A stretch of 64,000 nt of DNA from Alphaproteobacteria bacterium (GTDB lineage: Bacteria; Pseudomonadota; Alphaproteobacteria; UBA8366; GCA-2717185): NCBI GenBank assembly GCA_012103325.1, contig WLWY01000009.1, forward strand, positions 124,001-188,000, in the 5' to 3' direction. The notes under the pieces are model-generated. The model searched no databases, was not told the origin of the DNA, and was given only the letters and a program-made list of their open reading frames with translations. This document shows positions 50,549 to 57,798 of this stretch, in pieces. How positions within the stretch are numbered: position 1 is the stretch's first letter; every line of letters begins with the position of its first letter. The position numbers were made by a program, and so were the translations under genes.

Positions 50549-51184
50549 ATGCCTCCTCTTTCCAATCCTTCACGTCACTATGACGCCGTCATCTTCGATC
50601 TGCTGACGGCGCTGCTTGATTCATGGACGCTCTGGAACCGGGTCGCCGGATCCGAAGAGGCCGGTCTTCGATGGCGGCGGGAATACCTGGTCCTCACATA
50701 CGAAGCGGGCGCCTACCGACCTTACGAGGACATTGTCCGTGACGCGGCAATGAATACGGACATCTCGGCGAGCACTGCCGATACGTTGCTGAATTCGTGG
50801 GGTTCGCTGGCTCTGTGGCCGGAAGCAAAACAGGTCCTTGATAAACTCCGTAAACGTGTGCCGGTTGGAATTGCGACAAATTCATCAGACCGTTTGGCGG
50901 AAATTGCCGTTCGGGCGGCAGGAGGACGCTTCGCCGCGGTTGCCACGGCCGAGAGTGCCGGGTTCTACAAACCTCGCCCGGAGCCATACCAGCAAGCTAT
51001 CGAGCGGCTAGGCGTGCCGCCCAACCGCATCCTGTTCGTCGCGGGCTCTGCCGCTGATGTCCCTGGCGCCACAGGAGTCGGCATGACGGTCTACTGGCAC
51101 AACCGTATGAACCTGCCGCCGGTCGACGATGTCTCGCCGCGGTACACGGAAGGGTTGCTGTCTCCGCTGCTCGATTTGGTTTGA
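50549..51184 (+). CDS. HAD-superfamily protein, haloacid dehalogenase type
   Basis: 211 aa from ATG 50549; an upstream in-frame TTG start (50441) adds 36 residues with no family match. Motif I FDLLTALLDSW keeps nucleophile Asp17 and lacks the second Asp, as in type II 2-haloacid dehalogenases, but also replaces the usual YGTL by LTAL. Motif II is IATNSS, motif III Lys is in YKPRPEPYQ, motif IV is FVAGSAADVPGA. The reaction is uncertain; dehalogenase, phosphatase or an inactive homologue are all possible. Confidence 0.8.
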   Translation: MPPLSNPSRHYDAVIFDLLTALLDSWTLWNRVAGSEEAGLRWRREYLVLTYEAGAYRPYEDIVRDAAMNTDISASTADTLLNSWGSLALWPEAKQVLDKLRKRVPVGIATNSSDRLAEIAVRAAGGRFAAVATAESAGFYKPRPEPYQQAIERLGVPPNRILFVAGSAADVPGATGVGMTVYWHNRMNLPPVDDVSPRYTEGLLSPLLDLV

Positions 51185-51297
51185 TTGCCAGAGCCGCGTA
51201 TGGACCTGACTGCGTAGGAATGATTCTGCGTGGCCGCGCCGGCTGATTTGGATATGATCGCGCACGTTTTGCTTAACACTACGGATAGTCAGCCCGA

Positions 51298-52905
51298 ATG
51301 ACAGTTTACAAGTCGACGATCAAACCCCGGTCCAAGGAATTCAAGGAAAACGCCACGGCGATGGAGACGCTGGTTGCTGACCTGCGCGAGACGGTCGACA
51401 TGGCTGCGTTGGGCGGCAACGAGGCCTCGCGGGAGCGGCATTTTTCGCGCGGCAAGATGCTGGCGCGGGAGCGGGTGCGGGCGCTGTGTGATCCGGGCGC
51501 GCCGTTCCTCGAGCTGTCGCCGCTCGCAGCTCACGGCATGTATGACGACAATATCGCCGCCGCGGGGATCGTTACGGGGATCGGACTGGTGTCGGGCGTG
51601 GAATGCGTCATCGTCGCCAACGACGCGACCGTGAAGGGCGGTACTTATTATCCGATCACGGTAAAAAAGCATCTGCGGGCGCAGGAGATCGCGCGGGAAA
51701 ATAATCTGCCCTGTATCTATCTCGTCGATTCCGGTGGCGCCAACCTACCCCAGCAGGACGGTATCTTTCCCGACAGGGAGCATTTTGGACGGATCTTCTA
51801 CAATCAGGCGACCTTGTCTGGGCTCGGCATCCCGCAAATCGCGGCCGTGATGGGCTCGTGCACGGCGGGTGGCGCCTATGTGCCCGCCATGTCGGACGAG
51901 TCGATCATCGTTAAGGAGCAGGGCACGATCTTTCTGGGCGGTCCGCCGCTGGTGAAGGCGGCGACGGGCGAGGTGGTGTCGGCGGAGGCGCTTGGCGGAG
52001 CCGATCTGCATTCGCGGACATCGGGCGTGACCGACCATTTAGCGGTCGATGATGGGCACGCGCTGGCTATCTGTCGGCGCATCGTGGCGAATTTGAACCG
52101 TACGAAAAAGATCGATCTGGCTGTGCGGACGCCGCGCGATCCGGCTTATTCGGTCGAAGAGCTGTACGGCATCGTCCCTGTCGACCGGCGCAAGCCCTAC
52201 GACGTGCGGGAAGTGATCGCACGGATCGTCGACGGTAGCGAGATGGATGAATTCAAGCAGCTCTACGGCACGACGGTGGTGTGCGGCTTCGCGCATATAT
52301 ACGGCTATCCGGTTGGGATCATTGCCAATAACGGCATCCTGTTTTCCGAGTCAGCGCTGAAGGCGGCGCATTTCGTCGAACTGTGCTGCCAGCGGGGCAT
52401 CCCGCTGATTTTCCTCCAAAATATCTCCGGTTTTATGGTTGGTCAGAAGTACGAAGCCGGCGGTATCGCCAAGGACGGTGCGAAGTTGGTGACTGCCGTC
52501 GCTTGCGCTAACGTGCCGAAATTCACCGTCATTGTCGGCGGCTCCTTCGGCGCGGGAAACTATGGCATGTGCGGGCGCGCCTATTCACCGCGCTTCCTGT
52601 GGATGTGGCCGAATGCGCGGATTTCCGTGATGGGCGGTGAGCAGGCGGCAAGCGTGCTCGCCACCGTACGGCGGGATGCAATCGAAGGCCGCGGCGAGAC
52701 CTGGAGTGCGGAGGAGGAAGAAGCGTTCAAGGCGCCTGTCCGCGAGCAGTACGAGCGGGAAGGGCACCCATACTATGCTACTGCTCGTCTGTGGGACGAC
52801 GGCGTTATCGACCCAGCCGAGACCCGACGTGTTCTCGGTCTCGGCCTGTCGGCGTCGCTAAACAAACAGATCGAACCAACGAACTTCGGCGTTTTTCGGA
52901 TGTAA
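51298..52905 (+). CDS. mccB: Methylcrotonyl-CoA carboxylase beta subunit
   Basis: Carboxyltransferase subunit (also liuB) acting on 3-methylcrotonyl-CoA in leucine breakdown; 535 aa, full length. [41 protein letters not shown] and [21 protein letters not shown] are typical of MCC beta and differ from PccB. The biotin-bearing alpha subunit, the hydratase and HMG-CoA lyase that usually follow are not here; instead a convergent lipoprotein gene ends 10 nt downstream. Confidence 0.95.
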   Translation: MTVYKSTIKPRSKEFKENATAMETLVADLRETVDMAALGGNEASRERHFSRGKMLARERVRALCDPGAPFLELSPLAAHGMYDDNIAAAGIVTGIGLVSGVECVIVANDATVKGGTYYPITVKKHLRAQEIARENNLPCIYLVDSGGANLPQQDGIFPDREHFGRIFYNQATLSGLGIPQIAAVMGSCTAGGAYVPAMSDESIIVKEQGTIFLGGPPLVKAATGEVVSAEALGGADLHSRTSGVTDHLAVDDGHALAICRRIVANLNRTKKIDLAVRTPRDPAYSVEELYGIVPVDRRKPYDVREVIARIVDGSEMDEFKQLYGTTVVCGFAHIYGYPVGIIANNGILFSESALKAAHFVELCCQRGIPLIFLQNISGFMVGQKYEAGGIAKDGAKLVTAVACANVPKFTVIVGGSFGAGNYGMCGRAYSPRFLWMWPNARISVMGGEQAASVLATVRRDAIEGRGETWSAEEEEAFKAPVREQYEREGHPYYATARLWDDGVIDPAETRRVLGLGLSASLNKQIEPTNFGVFRM

Positions 52906-52915
52906 ATCCCGGTTC

Positions 52916-53680
52916 TCAGTTTCGCCGGTCGTCTTCACCGTCCACATCGGAATAAAAATCCGCCATATCAAACGGGAAGTTGGCGTTCCCCGTGTTGCCG
53001 CTGCCACGCTGCGCGAAGGCCAATGCCACGAGGTCCTTGCGGCCGGCACTACCGACCGGGGCCACTGGCGAGAAGCGCGTGTCGAATCGGGCGGTGATCC
53101 CTCGAATCCAGATATTGTCGAGGAGATTGAAGATCCCAGCCTGCGTCAGGATTACGCCGGGTTTTTCGCAATAATACCCGAACACGACCTTGCCGTTGCG
53201 CAACTGCGGGTCGTCGTCTTTCAGGTCCCACTCGGTGAAGAATCCAACGCAATCGCGGCCGACGTCGCTGAGGCGGAAATGTTGGTAGAAATAAGCGCCG
53301 AGCGGCGCGCCTGTCTGGCCCTTTTCGCCCCAGACAACGGGGTGGGCATTGGCGATGTTCCAGGTCTTTACCATGGGGACGACCGGAAGATTGTAGTCAA
53401 GCGCGATGGTGTCGCGTTCGTTGGCCGCCACATAAATGATTTCAGCCTGTGCGCCGTTGCCCTGGAACAGCACATATTCCTCATGTTGCCACATATCGGT
53501 GAAGACGATGTGCTTGGAGGAGGTGTCCTTGAAAGCGGGAGCTGTAAACAGCACATAGGCGGTTTCCGAGCCTGCCCACGCGACATTGGGGTAATTTGCG
53601 CTTGTCGCTGTACAACCTGCAAGAGCGCCGGAAAACAGCAAAACCGCTACTGCAGTGCTACGTCCGATCTTGGTATTCAT
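52916..53680 (-). CDS. Lipoprotein of an unrecognised paralogous family, copy A
   Basis: 254 aa. Signal peptide with lipobox GALAGC (Cys about residue 23), no Asp at +2, so outer-membrane sorting is expected by the Escherichia coli rule. It shares with copies B and C the core FTDMWQHEEYVLFQGNGAQAE, a VVWGEKG segment, and the two only other cysteines, in DCVGF and FGYYC, which could form a disulfide. The C-terminus TGNANFPFDMADFY is also shared. I do not recognise the family. Copy A has an extra insert before the C-terminal motif. Confidence 0.85.
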   Translation of the reverse strand: MNTKIGRSTAVAVLLFSGALAGCTATSANYPNVAWAGSETAYVLFTAPAFKDTSSKHIVFTDMWQHEEYVLFQGNGAQAEIIYVAANERDTIALDYNLPVVPMVKTWNIANAHPVVWGEKGQTGAPLGAYFYQHFRLSDVGRDCVGFFTEWDLKDDDPQLRNGKVVFGYYCEKPGVILTQAGIFNLLDNIWIRGITARFDTRFSPVAPVGSAGRKDLVALAFAQRGSGNTGNANFPFDMADFYSDVDGEDDRRN

Positions 53681-53754
53681 ATCGATCTATCCGTTCGCGT
53701 TGCCCCTCACTCAATAGATATGAACGGCTCAGACACAGACAAGCGGGATTTTTA

Positions 53755-54465
53755 CTAATAATTGCGATCAACGAAGCTTAATCCCTCGCTTTGGTAGCCG
53801 CGGGCGAGGACGAACGGAAAGTCGGGATTGCCGGTATCGCCGCCGCTACGATTGACGGCATTCTTCGGCGGTGCGCTGAGCGTGTTGCCGGCGGCGAAGC
53901 GGGACACCTCTATCCTGTCGATCAGGGCCTCGACCCTGTCCGTCGATAGCGCCGTTTCCGACGTTTCGCAATAATACCCGAATACGGCCTTAGTCGGGTT
54001 CAGTTCCGGATCGTCCATCGCGACGGCCAATTCCGCCGAAAACCCAAAGCAGGCGTCCTGTCCCCGTTCATAAGGTTGGTAGAATACTTCGCCAAACGCT
54101 GAGAATGCCTTGCTTTGCGCACCCCAGACGATTTTAGCATTCGAATTGTAGTTCCAGCTCGTGATCCGCGATTTCAGGCCTATTTCGTATTCGAGGCTGG
54201 TTTCGAGGGCGGTGGCAGCGATATAGACAACTTCCGCTTGGCTGCCCGGTCCTTGAAACAGGGCGTATTCCTCGCGTTGCCATCCATCGGTGAACTTCAG
54301 GCGAACCGGCGGTGTCGTGGAGAAGGCGGGCGCGCCAAACAAGATACGGGCATCCGACACAGGGACAGCCACTATATCGTCTTTCGCAGGCCCGAACCCC
54401 GGAATCGAAAAGTCCGAACAGCTGGCCAGCACGATCGACATCGTGATGAAGATTAACTGTTTCAT
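53755..54465 (-). CDS. Lipoprotein of an unrecognised paralogous family, copy B
   Basis: 236 aa from ATG 54465 (MKQLIFITMS); a longer in-frame start at 54504 would put 13 residues before the signal peptide. Lipobox IVLASC. Core FTDGWQREEYALFQGPGSQAE, IVWGAQS, cysteines in ACFGF and FGYYC, and TGNPDFPFVLARGY at the end align with copies A and C. It is the most diverged copy (for example AELAVAMDDPEL where A and C have an EWD tripeptide). Function unknown. Confidence 0.85.
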   Translation of the reverse strand: MKQLIFITMSIVLASCSDFSIPGFGPAKDDIVAVPVSDARILFGAPAFSTTPPVRLKFTDGWQREEYALFQGPGSQAEVVYIAATALETSLEYEIGLKSRITSWNYNSNAKIVWGAQSKAFSAFGEVFYQPYERGQDACFGFSAELAVAMDDPELNPTKAVFGYYCETSETALSTDRVEALIDRIEVSRFAAGNTLSAPPKNAVNRSGGDTGNPDFPFVLARGYQSEGLSFVDRNY

Positions 54466-54614
54466 GGCCGCGTACATACGAAGATTCGGTGAAAACGGAA
54501 ACAAATTTAGACAATTCGTTCGATTGTTCCCCTGTTTGGGTGACGTCTGAACAGCGGCCCGGGTCCTTAATGCCGCATTGGTTGGACATAGCGGAGTTTA
54601 AGGAGATGGCCAGT

Positions 54615-54812
54615 ATGTCGGAACATGATGACGATTTGCGCGCCGTTGCGCGCGCCTATATCGAGCAGCGCGAAGACGGCGTAACCGATTATCCCGCGTT
54701 CGTGGCGGCGGTCGACGCATATCGGAAGCGCCACCCCGAAACTTCGAACGGCGAGGCGGCCTTGATCGTCAGCAATCTGATGCAGGAAATGCCGCGCGCC
54801 GGATGCCTATAA
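54615..54812 (+). CDS. Small hypothetical protein
   Basis: 65 aa from ATG 54615, with AGGAG at 54601-54605 and 9-nt spacing; an ATG at 54606 is too close to it. Predicted mostly helical and soluble: DLRAVARAYIEQRE, DYPAFVAAVDAYRKRHP and AALIVSNLMQEM. No family recognised. It runs opposite to and between lipoprotein copies C and B, so the three copies are not one transcript. Confidence 0.65.
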   Translation: MSEHDDDLRAVARAYIEQREDGVTDYPAFVAAVDAYRKRHPETSNGEAALIVSNLMQEMPRAGCL

Positions 54813-54840
54813 AATGGCATCCTGACGCGCGGTACTAAGG

Positions 54841-55551
54841 TTAGTCGCCGGACCGTTCACCGTCGGCATCGACGAACCTGTCAGCCATGACGTACGGGAA
54901 ACCGGTGTTGCCGGTTGTAGTGCCGCCTGTCCCTGAGCTGCTGGCAAGCGAGAGCCGGGGGGTGAACCGGAAGTCGGTCCGCCGAATACCCTTGATCCAG
55001 AGATCGGAAAGGACACCGGCAACTTTGTCCTTGTTCAAGCTCGCACCGGGTTTGTCACAGTAGTATCCGAACAGAGCTTTAGCCGGACGCAATTCCGGAT
55101 CGCCGGCGCGGTAATCCCACTCACTTGAAAAGCCAACGCACGATCGATTGCCGCTTCCCTGCGTGTATATTTGATACTGAAATTCGCCGATCGGCGCTCT
55201 GATTGTTCCTTTTTCGCCCCAGGACAAAGCGCCCGATGCATTCGCCGACCAGGATTTGATCGTTTGCGGAAGGGTCAATTTGTAGTCGAGCACGACCGAG
55301 TCGCGCTCGTCGGCAACCGCATAGATGATTTCCGCCCGCGTGCCGTTGCCTTCGAACCGGGTGTACTCTTCCTCCTGCCAGATATCGACGAAGGTTACCC
55401 GTTGTGGCGTTGTCGCCACGAACTCACCGCCGTCGAATAGCACATGGCCCTGATCGGGAGAGGTGCTGACGACTGCGGCTCCGGCTGATGCACATGCCGT
55501 GAGCGCTGCGGCCACGGCGCCGATAATCGAGGATTTAGTCAAATGTTTCAT
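54841..55551 (-). CDS. Lipoprotein of an unrecognised paralogous family, copy C
   Basis: 236 aa with lipobox AALTAC. AAAGGAT stands before the ATG. It carries the family core FVDIWQEEEYTRFEGNGTRAE, LSWGEKG, EFQYQIY, SCVGFSSEWD, DPELRPAKALFGYYC and TGNTGFPYVMADRF. As in A and B there are exactly two cysteines beyond the lipobox. It converges with the small ORF at 54615 (29 bp between stops). Role unknown; an envelope function is inferred from the signal. Confidence 0.85.
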   Translation of the reverse strand: MKHLTKSSIIGAVAAALTACASAGAAVVSTSPDQGHVLFDGGEFVATTPQRVTFVDIWQEEEYTRFEGNGTRAEIIYAVADERDSVVLDYKLTLPQTIKSWSANASGALSWGEKGTIRAPIGEFQYQIYTQGSGNRSCVGFSSEWDYRAGDPELRPAKALFGYYCDKPGASLNKDKVAGVLSDLWIKGIRRTDFRFTPRLSLASSSGTGGTTTGNTGFPYVMADRFVDADGERSGD

Positions 55552-55588
55552 TTTCTGCCATCCTTTCGCCCCGATTTAATATGGTAAT

Positions 55589-55616
55589 GCCGTTGCGTAT
55601 TTTCACTCACAACGGC
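55589..55616. repeat. Inverted repeat between lipoprotein C and the surface-antigen-like gene
   Basis: GCCGTTG (55589-55595) and CAACGGC (55610-55616) are perfect complements with a 14-nt loop. It lies in the 136-nt divergent gap, 38 nt before the copy C start on the minus strand, and may be an operator. Confidence 0.4.
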
Positions 55617-55624
55617 TCACTTTA

Positions 55625-55652
55625 TTGAGAAACAGCCTATGTAGGGTATATG
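55625..55652 (+). promoter_or_regulatory. Promoter of the surface-antigen-like lipoprotein gene
   Basis: TTGAGA (55625-55630), 16 nt, TATATG (55647-55652), about 35 nt before the ATG at 55688. Moderate match to sigma70. Confidence 0.45.
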
Positions 55653-55687
55653 CGATCTCTGCTCCAAAAGATGTGCCGGTATATACG

Positions 55688-56152
55688 ATGCGGAAACTTC
55701 GCCAACTAACGGCTTCATGTCTCCTGCTCGCGGGGCTAAGCGCGTGCGGTGGTGTCGCACCGTTTTCCGCCCTAGGCGATGAAGACCGGAACCAGTTGGC
55801 GGTTGCAGTGCAAAAAGCATTGGAAGAAAACAAGACCGGGCAGAGCGTGAACTGGGCCAACTCTAAAACGGGACGGCGTGGTACCGTGACGCCGATGCGT
55901 ACCTATAAGGATAATGTTGGCGTCGACTGTCGTGAGTTTCAGCAGACGGCGACTGTTGCTGGCGAAACCGATATTGCGTTCGGTGCGGCGTGCAGAAAGG
56001 CTGGCGGGGGATGGCGGATCGTCGATGCGCCGTCGCGGCATCACCCGCGCTATACGGATTATCATGACCCTTATGATCATCACTTTGGCTATGGCGGGTA
56101 CTACGGCCACCGATATCATCGCTATCCGCGCCGGCGGCGTTTTCGCCACTGA
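55688..56152 (+). CDS. Surface-antigen-like lipoprotein with His/Tyr/Arg-rich tail
   Basis: 154 aa from ATG 55688. Lipobox GLSAC at residues 16-20. The middle (NWANSKTGRRGTVTPMRTY, VDCREFQQTATVAGETDIAFGAACRKAGGGWRIV) matches the RT0821/Lpp0805-type surface antigen family (COG4520), usually found with a glycine-zipper part that is missing here. The last 35 residues are rich in His, Tyr and Arg and could bind metal or polyanions. No strong Shine-Dalgarno is seen. Confidence 0.8.
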   Translation: MRKLRQLTASCLLLAGLSACGGVAPFSALGDEDRNQLAVAVQKALEENKTGQSVNWANSKTGRRGTVTPMRTYKDNVGVDCREFQQTATVAGETDIAFGAACRKAGGGWRIVDAPSRHHPRYTDYHDPYDHHFGYGGYYGHRYHRYPRRRRFRH

Positions 56153-56448
56153 AGAAGGAGGTATCGAGGGTCTGGGCCCTTTTCGGTATTAGCCTCCGCC
56201 GCAGCGCTTGATGCCGATGGTCCGGGGTTGTATGTTTTATGGGAGGATTTTGTTGGAAGGCGGGTTAACCCTGCAGGGGGGCGCTGCGCGTCAGCAAAAA
56301 ATATCCGGAGCGACATCAACGAAATCACGTCAGGCTGGTCGCGGGACAGTGACAAAATTCCCGGGAAAAGTTGTGCGGATTTGACGAGCTGGCGCGTTTC
56401 GGCGTGCCGCCCGAATGGTTGCAGGATTTAAAAAGGCAAGGGAGAGAC
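56153..56448. other. 296-bp region without a confident gene
   Basis: A weak hairpin AGGG/CCCT followed by TTTT at 56167-56183 may terminate the preceding gene. Short frames here look like chance. No convincing promoter for the molybdenum hydroxylase operon could be picked out. Confidence 0.45.
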
Positions 56449-57315
56449 ATGAGTGCATTGCAATATAAAGCGCCGACTTCGGTAGACGAAGCGGCGGCTT
56501 TGCTGGCCGGCGCAAGCGGGGAAGCCCGGGTGTTGGCAGGCGGTACGGATTTGCTGGTCCAGTTGCGGGCGGCAATGATCGCACCGGAACTCATCGTAGA
56601 CGTTAAGCATATCCCAGAATTGACGTCGGTTTCGGTTGAGGATGGCGTGTACAGCATCGGTGCGGCGGCAGCCAGTGCCGAGCTTCACGAAAACGCCGAC
56701 CTTTTCGCGATGTGGCCAGGTGTGATCGAGGCGATGGACCTCGTTGGCTCGACTCAGATTCAGGGACGCGCCTCGCTTGGTGGGAACCTCTGTAACGCAT
56801 CTCCGGCGGCCGATAGTGTGCCAGCGATGATCGCTGCGAGTGCGGTCTGCGTTATTGCCGGTCCAAATGGAACGCGGGAAGTTCCGGTTGAGGACGTAGC
56901 GACGGGCCCTGGTCAGACATCACTGGCGAAAGGTGAGTTCGTTGTCACGATTCGGTTGCCAAAAAAAGCGCCGCGGACGGGCGATGCTTATTTGCGGTTC
57001 ATCCCACGGACAGAAATGGACATTGCTGTTGTCGGGGTCGGCGTTTGCCTGACCCTGGATGAAGGTGGTGTTTGCACGGCCGCACGGGTTTCGCTTGGCG
57101 CGGTTGCCGCCAGGGCGTTGCTTGTGAAAGACGCTGCGGATGCATTGATCGGCACGAAGTGCGACGATGCGGCGATGGCTAATCTGGACGCTGCCGCGCA
57201 GGCGGCATGCAGCCCCATCAATGACAAACGGGGCACCATTGAATTTCGGACCAAGGTCGCGGGCGTACTTGCCCGCCGAGCGACCGCAATCGCGCTTGAG
57301 CGTGCGAGGAGCTAA
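56449..57315 (+). CDS. Molybdenum hydroxylase FAD-binding subunit (CoxM-like)
   Basis: 288 aa from ATG 56449, with GGGAGAGA upstream; a longer in-frame start at 56371 lacks support. The N-terminal PCMH-type FAD domain has ARVLAGGTDLLVQLR and GRASLGGNLCNASPAAD, and the C-terminal CO-dehydrogenase flavoprotein domain follows. It passes electrons from the Fe-S clusters to an acceptor. First of a medium-small-large (M-S-L) operon, as in the xanthine dehydrogenase/CO dehydrogenase superfamily. Confidence 0.92.
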   Translation: MSALQYKAPTSVDEAAALLAGASGEARVLAGGTDLLVQLRAAMIAPELIVDVKHIPELTSVSVEDGVYSIGAAAASAELHENADLFAMWPGVIEAMDLVGSTQIQGRASLGGNLCNASPAADSVPAMIAASAVCVIAGPNGTREVPVEDVATGPGQTSLAKGEFVVTIRLPKKAPRTGDAYLRFIPRTEMDIAVVGVGVCLTLDEGGVCTAARVSLGAVAARALLVKDAADALIGTKCDDAAMANLDAAAQAACSPINDKRGTIEFRTKVAGVLARRATAIALERARS

Positions 57316-57318
57316 ATA

Positions 57319-57795
57319 ATGGCGAAAAATCACGTAACGACGACAATTAACGGCGAACCCGTAGAGTTCCTCTGCGAGACGCAACAGACCCTCCTCGACG
57401 TATTGCGCGACGAGCTTCAGCTCACGGGCAGCAAGGAAGGCTGCGCATCCGGCGACTGTGGCGCATGTAGCGTGATGGTCGACGACCGTCTGGTTTGTTC
57501 CTGCCTGGTCATGGGTGTGGAAGCCGAAGGCAGTTCGATCGAAACGATCGAGGGCATGGCGGACGGTGAAAATCTGCATCCGCTGCAGCAGAAGTTCCTC
57601 GAGAATGCGGCATTGCAGTGCGGTATCTGTACGCCGGGCTTCCTCATCGCGGCAAAATCGTTGCTCGAGAAAAACCCGGATCCGACGGAAACCGAAGTGC
57701 GGTACTGGCTGGCCGGCAACCTGTGCCGTTGCACCGGTTACGACAAGATCATCCGGTCGGTTCTCGAAGTCGCGGCGGAGGCAAAAGGGGCTTAA
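57319..57795 (+). CDS. Molybdenum hydroxylase 2Fe-2S subunit (CoxS-like)
   Basis: 158 aa. The N-terminal plant-type ferredoxin cluster is bound by EGCASGDCGACSVMV plus a Cys at VCSC, and the C-terminal helical cluster by QCGICTPGFL and NLCRCTGYDKI. These two clusters relay electrons from Mo to FAD. Three nt after the FAD subunit gene. Confidence 0.95.
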   Translation: MAKNHVTTTINGEPVEFLCETQQTLLDVLRDELQLTGSKEGCASGDCGACSVMVDDRLVCSCLVMGVEAEGSSIETIEGMADGENLHPLQQKFLENAALQCGICTPGFLIAAKSLLEKNPDPTETEVRYWLAGNLCRCTGYDKIIRSVLEVAAEAKGA

Positions 57796-57798
57796 AGC

